40,636 nt of DNA from positions 1 through 40,636 of IMG/VR virus record IMGVR_UViG_3300047480_000890. The stretch is one strand, 5' to 3'. Source of the DNA: a virus. The notes below the pieces were generated by a model. It saw only the letters and a program-made list of their open reading frames with translations. It was not told the DNA's origin and did no database searches. Both the position numbers and the translations under genes were made by a program. Positions 1-6,447 of this stretch are shown piece by piece (the stretch's first letter is position 1; each line of letters begins with the position of its first letter).

Positions 1-67
1 TTTGAATATGTTAGCAAATGGATGCTGACTGTTTTTCAACTTAACTTGTTTTTCAATGGAGTTTTCT

Positions 68-397
68 ATGTTTAAAGTCGCTGGTGTTTCTTCTCTCAAA
101 GGTGAAGTCAAGGTTCGTTTTGCCAATGACATGACTCGTGTTAAAGTGTTGGCTAAGAATGGTCACACTGACATCGAGCTCATGGATTTGCCTGAGCCCA
201 TGGACAAGCCTGCTGTGGTCAGTTTCTTGAAAGGCACAGACCTTTACAAGAACCCAAAATTCCAAGCCGCAATCGATGCTGCTGACGCCAAGTACAACGG
301 CGCAAAAACTGTTAAGGTCACTAAGGCCAAAGCTACCAAGCCCAGCATTGAAGCTATCAAAGCTCGTGCTGACGCCAAAGAAGCAGTTGCAGAGTAA
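68..397 (+). CDS. Conserved phage hypothetical protein, 109 aa
   Basis: A small protein without signal peptide or membrane segment. It starts MFKVAGVSS and has a lysine- and alanine-rich C-terminal third (KVTKAKATKP...). The ATG at 68 is preferred to the ATG at 56 because a GGAG lies 6 nt upstream of it; the upstream ATG overlaps that ribosome-binding site. A strong terminator follows at 421-447, so this gene ends a transcription unit. The basic tail could bind nucleic acid, but nothing in the sequence identifies a function. Confidence 0.8.
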   Translation: MFKVAGVSSLKGEVKVRFANDMTRVKVLAKNGHTDIELMDLPEPMDKPAVVSFLKGTDLYKNPKFQAAIDAADAKYNGAKTVKVTKAKATKPSIEAIKARADAKEAVAE

Positions 398-420
398 GTG
401 GGTTCTTGTTAATGCAGGTT

Positions 421-447
421 TAGGGCACTTCGGTGCCCTATTTTTTT
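421..447 (+). terminator. Rho-independent terminator
   Basis: Perfect 7-bp stem AGGGCAC / GTGCCCT with a TTCG tetraloop, followed by A and seven T. It sits 25 nt after the stop of the preceding gene. Confidence 0.9.
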
Positions 448-470
448 GTACACTTTTTTGTTGGTAAGGC

Positions 471-478
471 GTTAAATA
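471..478 (+). promoter_or_regulatory. T4-type late promoter box
   Basis: GTTAAATA resembles the T4 late box TATAAATA. If transcription starts about 6 nt downstream, the mRNA begins near 484, just before the AGGAG ribosome-binding site of the gene at 497. Confidence 0.55.
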
Positions 479-496
479 CTTGCATAGGAGCAAGAT

Positions 497-823
497 ATGA
501 AAAAACTCTTTACATTACTGGCTTTATTGGCTGTTTCTGCAAGTGTGTGGGCCAACGGTTATCATCCCTTTCACTACAAACAGCCGCAATTTCGAATTCA
601 ACACCACCATCATCACGGACATTGGCGCCCCGCACATCACGGAGGATGGGAATGGGTAGTGCCCATGGCCATAGGCGGTATTATTGTTTGGCAAGCTACA
701 AGACCTCCCGAACCTCAAGTAGTAATACAACAACAGGTCATAGTTGAAAACAATTGCAGTCCATGGACTGAAACCCAAAATGCCGACGGTACTGTAACCA
801 AAACAAGGACTTGTTTAAAATGA
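497..823 (+). CDS. Exported histidine-rich membrane-associated protein
   Basis: The N terminus MKKLFTLLALLAVSASVWA is a typical Sec signal peptide with cleavage after VWA. The mature part is rich in histidine (residues about 35-50, including HHHHH), then has a short hydrophobic segment (VVPMAIGGIIVW, about 55-66). The C-terminal domain holds two cysteines (NCSP and RTCLK) that could form a disulfide. It is probably periplasmic or membrane-anchored; the His cluster could bind metal, which is inference. The ribosome-binding site AGGAG lies 7 nt upstream, behind a late box. The stop TGA overlaps the next start as ATGA. Confidence 0.82.
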   Translation: MKKLFTLLALLAVSASVWANGYHPFHYKQPQFRIQHHHHHGHWRPAHHGGWEWVVPMAIGGIIVWQATRPPEPQVVIQQQVIVENNCSPWTETQNADGTVTKTRTCLK

Positions 824-957
824 TAGAATATATTTTAATTGCTGTAGCTTGGTTGGTGTTTGTGGCAGTTGGTGCATGGTGGTTTTTAGACTATAAAAAG
901 ACCATTGGCTTTGAAACACTCAAACACGATAAAGCACATGGTAAGGTAGTGCTGTAA
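820..957 (+). CDS. Small single-span membrane protein, 45 aa
   Basis: The product starts MIEYILIAVAWLVFVAVGAWWF: residues 3-22 form one transmembrane helix, followed by a short charged tail ending GKVVL. Its ATG overlaps the stop of the preceding gene (ATGA) and its TAA shares one base with the next ATG, so it is translationally coupled on both sides. Function unknown; the group of three genes here (exported, single-span, two-span) may act together at the inner membrane. Confidence 0.75.
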   Translation: MIEYILIAVAWLVFVAVGAWWFLDYKKTIGFETLKHDKAHGKVVL

Positions 958-1457
958 TGAAACTGTCAGAACGGCAAGAAAGTATATTATTATACTCTGT
1001 TGTTTTTGTTTTATTAACGGCTAACATTTACTTTGAACAATGGGGCCTGGCCTTTGCTCTTATGCTGATGATGTTTTTTGTTGAAATCGCACCGTTGTTT
1101 ACTCGTCGCAAGGTAGAAGAATTTAATTATACTAAGTTAGCAGCAGCACTGAATCAACATCGCAGTGACACAATTAAAGCAGAAAGAGCACAAACTCAAT
1201 CAAATCAAAGTCTGGCAGCATCACAGTCCCAAACTAAACAAGACACAAAAGACAATAAGAAATCTGAAGCAGCAGCATTGGCACTGGCAGTAGGTAAAAC
1301 TCTAGCCAAAAATGACAGAGTTAAAGCACTAGGTAAAATGGCTTTGAACACTGCAGCAGACAGAATTGAACAAGAAGTAAAAGAACAATTAAAGTCTGAC
1401 AAAAAATCAAAAGACGAAAATGAAGAAGAGTCAGAAGTTGACAAAGAATCAAAATAA
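957..1457 (+). CDS. Two-span membrane protein with long charged coiled tail, 166 aa
   Basis: Two hydrophobic segments at about residues 9-26 and 30-45 are followed by a roughly 115-residue, Ala/Gln/Lys/Glu-rich cytoplasmic-type tail that looks coiled-coil or disordered and ends in a very acidic-basic stretch. No enzyme motif is visible. It is coupled to the gene before it (TAATG). A late box follows in its 3' end and serves the tmRNA rather than this gene. Function unknown. Confidence 0.75.
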   Translation: MKLSERQESILLYSVVFVLLTANIYFEQWGLAFALMLMMFFVEIAPLFTRRKVEEFNYTKLAAALNQHRSDTIKAERAQTQSNQSLAASQSQTKQDTKDNKKSEAAALALAVGKTLAKNDRVKALGKMALNTAADRIEQEVKEQLKSDKKSKDENEEESEVDKESK

Positions 1458-1460
1458 ATA
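1453..1460 (+). promoter_or_regulatory. T4-type late promoter box for the tmRNA
   Basis: AATAAATA. With a start about 6 nt downstream, the precursor RNA would begin near 1466, leaving roughly 74 nt up to the CCA of the tmRNA acceptor piece, a normal acceptor-piece length. Confidence 0.55.
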
Positions 1461-1715
1461 TATACTGTAAGTTATTGCTGTATGAAGGAATAAGAACAAT
1501 TGACTGGACGCGGGGGGCAGTTCCCCGCCCGGTCCACCAGAAGTAATATTGGATAGCGATGTAGCCGTAAGGTCAAGAGATAACTTCAAAGATTCGCTTA
1601 TAAACTGTATTCCAGTATTACTCCTAATGGGCCGGAAATAGGTTCGACAGGCGATCTAGTATTTGCCCGGACAGCACGGTAGATGACGACCGTAAATCGC
1701 ATAAATCTAGTAAAT

Positions 1716-1805
1716 GCAACAGCATCTACAAAAGGTAGCTTCAAGTTCAGCGGAAAAGGCGTCAAGCTTGCTTCTGCACGCCGTGAAGCTGTAATGGCCT
1801 GATAG
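1716..1805 (+). other. tmRNA tag-peptide reading frame (28 codons)
   Basis: After TAAAT the resume codon is GCA. The frame runs 28 codons, starting ATASTKG and ending SARREAVMA, then TGA and an in-frame TAG, the tandem stop typical of tmRNA tags. Bacterial tags are usually 8-15 residues ending in ALAA or AVAA; this one is long and basic and ends AVMA. Starting one codon earlier (AAT) cannot be excluded. Confidence 0.75.
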
Positions 1806-1845
1806 CCATACCAGGGGCAGTTATGCCTTTTTACCCAAAATAACC

Positions 1846-1870
1846 AAAAAGGCCGCAAGGCCTTTTTGTT
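1846..1870 (+). terminator. Rho-independent terminator of the tmRNA
   Basis: Nine-bp stem AAAAAGGCC / GGCCTTTTT with GCAA tetraloop, directly after the tmRNA coding piece. Confidence 0.9.
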
Positions 1871-1921
1871 TGTCAACTTAACAGTGACATTGGCGTTAAA
1901 CATATATAAGGGTTAATGTTT

Positions 1922-2098
1922 ATGTCCGAACCAAAAACACTCTGCGGAGACACCAGTAAACCTGGCAAATACGAGCAGGAAATTTTATTTCCTCGTCATA
2001 TTACAACTCAAACCATTAAACTCTGTCCAGACTGCGACAAAAAACGCATAGGACCTTGTGTGACCTGTGCGGCCAAACATAGATTTTACACAGTGTAA
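1922..2098 (+). CDS. Small zinc-ribbon-like protein, about 58 aa
   Basis: The protein has CPDC and CVTC pairs near its C terminus plus an upstream LCGD cysteine, a pattern that fits a small zinc-binding ribbon. Two starts are possible: ATG 1916 and ATG 1922; 1922 is preferred because AAGGG lies 9-10 nt upstream. The stop codon lies inside the Pho-box-like sequence of the next gene. Role unknown; the tight packing between tmRNA and pstS says little about function. Confidence 0.65.
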   Translation: MSEPKTLCGDTSKPGKYEQEILFPRHITTQTIKLCPDCDKKRIGPCVTCAAKHRFYTV

Positions 2099-2126
2099 TA
2101 TTTCTGTAATCTGATTTGAATTAAAT
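2093..2126 (+). promoter_or_regulatory. Pho-box-like site and -10 upstream of pstS
   Basis: Two direct heptamers, GTGTAAT and CTGTAAT, are separated by the 4-nt AT spacer ATTT (2093-2110), which is the 7-4-7 layout of a PhoB half-site pair (consensus CTGTCAT). A possible -10 TTAAAT lies 10 nt downstream (2121-2126), the usual distance. The same TTAAATATT could instead be a late box. Confidence 0.5.
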
Positions 2127-2156
2127 ATTTTTGCATATCAAGGAGAAAATGCAAAA

Positions 2157-3164
2157 ATGAAAAAACTATTACTGACACTACTGGCGGCCATTGCCGTTTC
2201 AGCACAAGCAGCAGACATCACTGGAGCAGGAGCAACATTTCCTTATCCCATTTATGCTAAATGGGCCGAAGCTTATCAAAAGCAAACCAGTGTTCAATTA
2301 AACTACCAAAGCATTGGCAGCAGTGGTGGTATCAAACAGATCAATGCCAAGACTGTGACTTTTGGAGCCACTGACGCTCCTGTTAAAGGCGAAGACCTGG
2401 ACAAGCTCAACCAAGTACAGTTTCCAGCAATTATCGGTGGCACAGTGCCAGTGGTTAACTTAGAAGGTTTTCGACCTGGCGAACTTAAAATTACAGGCAC
2501 TGTACTTGCTGAAGTATTCATGGGCGACATTCAAAAATGGAATGATCCAAAACTGCAACAGTTAAATCCCGGCAAAAAATTACCTGACATAAACATTACA
2601 GTTGTGCATCGTGCTGATGGTTCCGGCACAACTTTTAACTTTACTGACTACTTGTCATCAGCCAGCGAAGATTGGGCTAAAAAAGTAGGAAAAGGTGCAG
2701 CAGTAAAATGGCCAGCAGCTAGTTCAGTTGGCGGTAAAGGCAACGAAGGTGTTGCTGCTAATGTCAATAGAATCAAAGGCAGTATTGGTTATGTGGAATA
2801 TGCTTATGTAAAGAAAAACAACATGACTTTTATGCAGCTGCAAAACAAAACAGGTAACTTTGTCAGTCCCGACGACTTGACATTTGCTGCAGCAGCTGCT
2901 GGTGCTGACTGGTTCTCAGTTCCAGGCATGGGCATCAGTATTGTTAATCAACCAGGCAAGGACACTTGGCCAATTACCACAGCTAGTTTTATTGTCATGT
3001 ACAAAGATCCCAAAGATCCCACAACCAGCAAAGAAGTTATCAAGTTCTTTGACTGGGCATTTAAGAACGGTAAGAAAATGAGTGAGGATCTAGACTATGT
3101 GCATTTGCCAGAATCACTGCAAAATATGATTAGGCAAAAAGTTTGGAGCCAAATCAAGCACTAA
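2157..3164 (+). CDS. pstS: Phosphate ABC transporter substrate-binding protein PstS
   Basis: Periplasmic phosphate-binding component of the PstSCAB importer; with no pstCAB here, it would have to feed the host permease. A signal peptide (MKKLLLTLLAAIAVSAQA) is followed by hallmark PstS motifs: GAGATFPYPIY, IGSSGGIKQI, FGATDAPV, the anion-binding HRADGSGTTFNF (about 155-166) and GKGNEGVAANV. At 335 aa it is full length. AGGAG lies 11 nt upstream; the ATG at 2150 hits a stop after three codons. Phage pstS genes are known from T4-type cyanophages, where the host PhoB can induce them; the Pho-box-like repeats upstream suggest the same here. A late box follows the stop codon. Confidence 0.95.
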   Translation: MKKLLLTLLAAIAVSAQAADITGAGATFPYPIYAKWAEAYQKQTSVQLNYQSIGSSGGIKQINAKTVTFGATDAPVKGEDLDKLNQVQFPAIIGGTVPVVNLEGFRPGELKITGTVLAEVFMGDIQKWNDPKLQQLNPGKKLPDINITVVHRADGSGTTFNFTDYLSSASEDWAKKVGKGAAVKWPAASSVGGKGNEGVAANVNRIKGSIGYVEYAYVKKNNMTFMQLQNKTGNFVSPDDLTFAAAAAGADWFSVPGMGISIVNQPGKDTWPITTASFIVMYKDPKDPTTSKEVIKFFDWAFKNGKKMSEDLDYVHLPESLQNMIRQKVWSQIKH

Positions 3165-3170
3165 TAAATA
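3163..3170 (+). promoter_or_regulatory. T4-type late promoter box
   Basis: AATAAATA overlapping the pstS stop codon. The next coding start is 96 nt downstream and lies behind a terminator, so this box would drive a short non-coding transcript. Confidence 0.45.
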
Positions 3171-3171
3171 A

Positions 3172-3253
3172 CTAGTGCGTACGATAAATCGGTTAGAAGA
3201 TAAGCTAACACTGGAATCCGTAACCAGTACTAGGGCCCCCCGGGCCCTATTTT
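3172..3253 (+). ncRNA. Candidate small structured RNA
   Basis: Between a late box and a strong terminator lie about 60 nt with no reading frame. They can fold into a multibranch form: closing stem CTAGT (3172-3176) with ACTAG (3229-3233), a small CGA/TCG hairpin, GTTAG/CTAAC (3192-3209) and ACTGG/CCAGT (3210-3228). The shape is vaguely cloverleaf-like but lacks tRNA consensus bases. The outer stem competes with the terminator stem. Tentative. Confidence 0.3.
3231..3253 (+). terminator. Rho-independent terminator
   Basis: Perfect 8-bp stem TAGGGCCC / GGGCCCTA with a CCC loop, then TTTT. Confidence 0.88.
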
Positions 3254-3265
3254 ACTAAGTACTGT

Positions 3266-3583
3266 ATGAAAAAACTTTTAATAGTGTTGATGTTGTTGCC
3301 AGCGGTGGTTTTTGCTGATACAGGAAAAAGAGTTCCTTTTACTGCTCATTGTTTTAACTACAATGACTTCATAAAACAAATGGAATTTTTTGAGGAGCTG
3401 CCCATAATGGTTGGTGTCAGCGATGATCCCAAAAAAGACACGGTCATTATCAGTGTTACTTACAACAAACAAGAAGATACTTTTAGTGTAGTGCAGTTCA
3501 ACAAAGAAGTTGGTTGTTTTTTAACATCCGGTAAGAACATGAAATTCAATCTAAAAGGTCTAATCAAACAAGAAATTAAGTAA
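3266..3583 (+). CDS. Small exported (periplasmic) protein, 105 aa
   Basis: A clear signal peptide (MKKLLIVLMLLPAVVFA) is followed by an 88-residue mature domain with two cysteines (HCFNY and GCFLT), which could pair as a disulfide in the periplasm. There is no recognised family. No Shine-Dalgarno is visible; instead ACTAAGTA-CTGT precedes the ATG, almost the same as AATAAATA-CTGT before the gene at 33144, so the mRNA may be leaderless. The stop codon forms the first arm of a hairpin (3578-3599). Confidence 0.78.
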   Translation: MKKLLIVLMLLPAVVFADTGKRVPFTAHCFNYNDFIKQMEFFEELPIMVGVSDDPKKDTVIISVTYNKQEDTFSVVQFNKEVGCFLTSGKNMKFNLKGLIKQEIK

Positions 3584-3599
3584 TACCAAAGTATTACTT
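3578..3599 (+). repeat. Stop-codon hairpin of a stem-loop/promoter cassette
   Basis: Perfect 9-bp stem AAGTAATAC / GTATTACTT with CAAA loop. The TAA stop of the preceding gene lies in the 5' arm and the next promoter's -35 begins in the 3' arm. The TAATAC core recurs at 8942, 10882 and 20875. Confidence 0.7.
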
Positions 3600-3626
3600 G
3601 TAGTTAATCCCAGTTTGTGTTATAAT
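3598..3626 (+). promoter_or_regulatory. Sigma70-type promoter, extended -10
   Basis: TTGTAG, 17-nt spacer, TATAAT preceded by TGT (extended -10). The start codon of the SWIM gene is 32 nt downstream with GGGG as ribosome-binding site. Confidence 0.75.
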
Positions 3627-3657
3627 AATAGCACTGTGAAAACAAATTGGGGTAAGA

Positions 3658-4011
3658 ATGAAATTCTATCAAGAAACTACAGACTACAAAGACGACATCG
3701 CAAACGGTGTGTACCTGCTGAACGACAGCAAGAGTCTTATGTATGCTTATGTGGCACCCAACACTAAAACTGTCAAAGAATTTAAAAATCCCATTAGGAT
3801 CGATATCCGTGGTAGGCAGTTTCGTGAAGTCGAAAACACTTTCAAATATACTATTCCAAATGAAGCCGTGAAAAACCCCCGTTGGGAAGTAAAAGGCAGC
3901 AAAGGCGATGTTTACATTGTTGAACAGAGTGAAAATGGTCTCAGCTGTAGCTGTGCAGGTTTTAAATTTCGTGGTAAGTGCAAGCATTTAGATAAAATTT
4001 TTGATAAGTAA
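3658..4011 (+). CDS. SWIM zinc-finger protein, 117 aa
   Basis: The C terminus carries a SWIM-type zinc finger: C97-x-C99-x8-C108-x-H110 (CSC...CKH). SWIM fingers bind DNA or proteins and occur in recombination factors and MuDR-type transposases. The N-terminal 90 residues are a small alpha/beta region without recognised motif. The gene is first behind an early-type promoter, so it may act early in infection, perhaps on DNA. Start chosen for GGGGTAAGA just upstream. Confidence 0.82.
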   Translation: MKFYQETTDYKDDIANGVYLLNDSKSLMYAYVAPNTKTVKEFKNPIRIDIRGRQFREVENTFKYTIPNEAVKNPRWEVKGSKGDVYIVEQSENGLSCSCAGFKFRGKCKHLDKIFDK

Positions 4012-4031
4012 ATTTATAAAGGACAAGAGCT

Positions 4032-4427
4032 ATGACGGTTGAAATTGTATTTCCACAATCAACAGAATCTTACGACGATCGTGTCACGCGATTGTCAAAT
4101 TTGAATCTAAGTACAAATATTTTGAATCACTGGGGACTTAATTCACTCAATGAATTACAACCATATTTGAATAATTATAACGATACTCTTATACAAATAG
4201 ATATGGAAAATGGTGCCACAGATAGTTTCAATGAATCTGGTAATTTAGTTAGAACATGGCCATCGGAATCGGCCAAAAACAGTGCAAATACACAAATTAA
4301 TGCTTATAAGTCTAATATAAGTGCTAATATATATTTTGCCAGTAACGGTGCTGTAATGGGTAAAATAACTCTAGTAGAATATTTAGATAACTTTTTGAAC
4401 AATTCAAGTGTAACTATCAGTCCTTGA
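4032..4427 (+). CDS. Hypothetical protein, 131 aa
   Basis: Asn/Ser-rich soluble protein beginning MTVEIVFPQSTESYDD, with no signal peptide, membrane helix or known motif. The ribosome-binding site is AGGACAAG. Its TGA stop lies inside the -35 box (TTGACA) of the ligase promoter. Codon use is more AT-rich than its neighbours. It may be a structural or accessory protein; unassigned. Confidence 0.7.
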   Translation: MTVEIVFPQSTESYDDRVTRLSNLNLSTNILNHWGLNSLNELQPYLNNYNDTLIQIDMENGATDSFNESGNLVRTWPSESAKNSANTQINAYKSNISANIYFASNGAVMGKITLVEYLDNFLNNSSVTISP

Positions 4428-4452
4428 CAAAAATGATAAAAGACCATATAAT
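4424..4452 (+). promoter_or_regulatory. Sigma70-type promoter for DNA ligase
   Basis: TTGACA, 17-nt spacer, TATAAT (a second overlapping TATAAT sits at 4452-4457). The ligase ATG is 30 nt downstream. Confidence 0.85.
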
Positions 4453-4482
4453 ATAATGTAATCAACTCAACAGTTAAATTGT

Positions 4483-5796
4483 ATGGATAAACCCTATCAA
4501 GTAATTGCCGATCTCGAGCGTCATGCCAGTCGCTTGAACAAAGAAGCAATCATTCTTGTTCAAGCTGAGGCCGGCAACAATGAATTTTTTGAAGGTTGCA
4601 GGCTAGCACTAGACAGCACTGTGACCTTTGGCCTTAAACAAATTCCCGAGAAAAAAGATGCGGACGGCCCTGGCCTATCTTGGGATAGTTTTACTGTCAT
4701 TATTACTGGCTTCGTTAATCGTGAAGTCACAGGCAACCTTGCTCGCGATACCGTTACCAAAATGATGCAGTCAGCTACCCGAGCTGAATGGAACAATTGG
4801 TATCGCCGTATTTTAATCAAAGACCTTCGTTGTGGTACTAGCGAAAAAACAATTAATAAAGTTGTAGAAAAGAAATGGCCCCAATATGCAGTTCCTATTT
4901 TTAGTTGCCAGCTTGCTCATGATAGTGCTAATCATGAAACCAAGGTTGCTGGACGAAAACTTATCGAAGTCAAACTCGATGGCGTTCGCGTTATTACTAT
5001 TGTTTATCCTGATGGCCGTGTTGACCAATTCAGTCGCAACGGTAAAGAGCTGGTAAACTTTGAACACATCAAACAACAGTTAAAAGAAACTGCAGCCGCA
5101 ATGACTGAACCTTGGGTATTGGACGGTGAAGTTATGAGCAGTAGCTTTCAAGACTTGATGACTCAGGTACATCGCAAAAGTGATGTAGCTGCAGGTGATG
5201 CTGTACTTAACCTGTTTGACTGGTTGCCGCTTGCACAGTTTGAACAGGGTGGTTGGGACAAGAGCCAACTAGAACGCAGTAAAGCATTAAAAATGTGGTA
5301 CGGCTTTTACAAAGATAAACTGCCCAATGTGCGTGTACTAGATTGGGAAGACATTGACCTAGATTCTAAGAATGGTCAAGCAAAGTTCAAAGAGATCAAT
5401 GCCAAAGCCATTGCGGGTGGCTATGAAGGCATCATGATCAAAGATCCCCAAGGTGCATATGAATGCAAACGGTCGGTTAATTGGCTGAAACTTAAACCTT
5501 TTATTGAAGTAAGTTTGGAGATCATCGATGTTGAAGAAGGCACTGGTAGAAACTTGGGAAGACTTGGGGCTTTGGTGGCTGCAGGGGTCGACGACGGAAG
5601 AACTATTCAAGTCAATGTTGGTAGTGGTCTTAGCGATAGTGATCGAATTGAGTTTTGGAGCAATCGCAGTGATCTCATTGGTCAAATAATTGAGGTTAGA
5701 GCAGATGCTGTTACACAAAATCAAGATGGCAGTTATAGCCTTCGTTTTCCGCGTTTCCTCAGATTCCGCGGGTTTGAAATTGGCGAGAAAATTTAA
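4483..5796 (+). CDS. 30: ATP-dependent DNA ligase (T4 gp30-like)
   Basis: Seals nicks in replicating phage DNA by lysine adenylylation, transfer of AMP to the 5' phosphate and phosphodiester formation. The nucleotidyltransferase motifs are in order: motif I EVKLDGVR with catalytic Lys164, SRNGKEL (Ia/III region), DGEVM, EGIMIKDP (IV) and WLKLKP (V), followed by an OB-fold domain with NLGRLGALVA and the terminal VRADAVTQ/SLRFPRFLRFR. At 437 aa it is a little shorter than T4 gp30 (487 aa). It has its own strong early-type promoter. The only clear replication or repair enzyme in this half of the window. Confidence 0.95.
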   Translation: MDKPYQVIADLERHASRLNKEAIILVQAEAGNNEFFEGCRLALDSTVTFGLKQIPEKKDADGPGLSWDSFTVIITGFVNREVTGNLARDTVTKMMQSATRAEWNNWYRRILIKDLRCGTSEKTINKVVEKKWPQYAVPIFSCQLAHDSANHETKVAGRKLIEVKLDGVRVITIVYPDGRVDQFSRNGKELVNFEHIKQQLKETAAAMTEPWVLDGEVMSSSFQDLMTQVHRKSDVAAGDAVLNLFDWLPLAQFEQGGWDKSQLERSKALKMWYGFYKDKLPNVRVLDWEDIDLDSKNGQAKFKEINAKAIAGGYEGIMIKDPQGAYECKRSVNWLKLKPFIEVSLEIIDVEEGTGRNLGRLGALVAAGVDDGRTIQVNVGSGLSDSDRIEFWSNRSDLIGQIIEVRADAVTQNQDGSYSLRFPRFLRFRGFEIGEKI

Positions 5797-5797
5797 T

Positions 5798-6031
5798 ATG
5801 GAAAAACAAGCAATCAAAGAATTAATGTATGGTGGCATCAGCGAGCTTATGAAGAACCGACGCTACTTTTATAAAAGCTCTGTGGGTATGCAGTACTGCC
5901 ATTGGACTGAAGAAGGCAAAGCCGCATTGGACAGCTACATTGATCAAATCACCAAGTTTATTTCGGACGCTGAAGAAGCTGATTTGGAACATAGAGCCAA
6001 AGAACAAACACTGGCAGCATTAAAGTCCTAA
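5798..6031 (+). CDS. Small conserved phage protein, 77 aa
   Basis: The product, MEKQAIKELMYGGISELMKN..., is short, mostly helical and soluble, with a basic patch (NRRYFYKS) and an acidic C-terminal helix. It begins one base after the ligase stop (TAATATG), so it is probably co-translated with ligase. The longer in-frame extension upstream lies wholly inside ligase and was rejected. No known function. Confidence 0.75.
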   Translation: MEKQAIKELMYGGISELMKNRRYFYKSSVGMQYCHWTEEGKAALDSYIDQITKFISDAEEADLEHRAKEQTLAALKS

Positions 6032-6033
6032 CA

Positions 6034-6062
6034 TTGACTTTTAATTGCAGAACAGATATAAT
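6034..6062 (+). promoter_or_regulatory. Sigma70-type promoter at the head of the small-gene array
   Basis: TTGACT, 17-nt spacer, TATAAT. The first downstream ATG is 6081 with AAGGA upstream. It probably drives the small-gene array that follows. Confidence 0.78.
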
Positions 6063-6080
6063 ACTGTAAAGGATATTGCG

Positions 6081-6224
6081 ATGAATACCATAACAGAACT
6101 GGCCTTTAAAATTAACAGTGAAGACCTGCGAATGGTCTGTGCAACTGTGGCCTTTATTGCCATGTGTTGGGTTGTAACCAAAATTTTTGTAATTTTACAA
6201 AAGGATAAAAGTTCCAATGAATAA
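6081..6224 (+). CDS. Small membrane protein, 47 aa
   Basis: One hydrophobic helix (about residues 18-37, VCATVAFIAMCWVVTKIFVI) is flanked by an amphipathic N terminus and a short polar tail ending KDKSSNE. AAGGATATTGCG precedes the ATG. Its end overlaps the next gene by 8 nt. Early small membrane proteins of phages often act on host envelope or replication functions, but there is no direct evidence here. Confidence 0.7.
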   Translation: MNTITELAFKINSEDLRMVCATVAFIAMCWVVTKIFVILQKDKSSNE

Positions 6225-6447
6225 GAAACTTTTGAATAAAGCATACTACAATGGTATCCGTGAAGGCATTGAGCAGTACGCATATTGGCAGGACGGGGTC
6301 CAGTATGTAGGCACCACTGGCAGGACTCTCAAGGACGCATTGAAACATATTGATGCCGAAGAACAACGTGCTCTGGAGTTACTGGAGGATCGTAAAGAGA
6401 TTGCCAGTAATTTAGGTTACAGCCGTATAGGATTAGGTAATGTATGA
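6217..6447 (+). CDS. Small conserved phage protein, 76 aa
   Basis: Soluble, charged protein (MNKKLLNKAYYNGIREG...). The segment around WQDGVQYVGTTGRTLKDALKHIDAEE looks like a small strand-helix unit followed by a helix. It overlaps both neighbours (8 nt before, 4 nt after as ATGA), which places it at the head of the translationally coupled array. Function unknown. Confidence 0.72.
   Translation: MNKKLLNKAYYNGIREGIEQYAYWQDGVQYVGTTGRTLKDALKHIDAEEQRALELLEDRKEIASNLGYSRIGLGNV

Larger units (their letters stand above)
1466..1870 (+). ncRNA. ssrA: Circularly permuted (two-piece) transfer-messenger RNA
   Basis: tmRNA rescues stalled ribosomes by acting as tRNA-Ala and then as mRNA for a degradation tag. 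Here the gene is permuted: the acceptor piece (3' half, ending CCGGTCC-A-CCA at 1529-1539) precedes the coding piece, which begins GGGCCGG at 1629 followed by AAATAGGTTCGACAGG, the tmRNA 5' signature. GGGCCGG and CCGGTCC pair in 7 bp with the G3-U70 wobble that alanyl-tRNA synthetase needs, and the discriminator is A. A second long-range helix joins about 1652-1660 to 1503-1510 (P2). The T-arm stem CGGGG/CCCCG has an unusual loop, GGCAGTT. The tag frame starts at GCA 1716, 87 nt from the 5' end as in bacterial tmRNAs. The 89-nt intervening segment 1540-1628 would be removed. The exact 5' end is inferred from the late box. Confidence 0.88.

Noticed and set aside
53-493. 146-codon - strand frame at the window start
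   Set aside because: It runs antisense through a well-supported gene and across a terminator hairpin and has no start signals.
1598-1903. 101-codon open frame on the - strand over the tmRNA
   Set aside because: It lies wholly across the tmRNA and its terminator, has no ribosome-binding site, and the + strand RNA explains the conservation.
3172-3233. A tRNA in the pstS downstream region
   Set aside because: The fold is cloverleaf-like but there is no TTC-type T-loop, no 7-bp acceptor and no CCA, so it was kept only as a candidate ncRNA.
5359-5838. 159-codon - strand frame
   Set aside because: Antisense to the C-terminal half of DNA ligase, with low-complexity Thr/Ile/Asn content and no ribosome-binding site.
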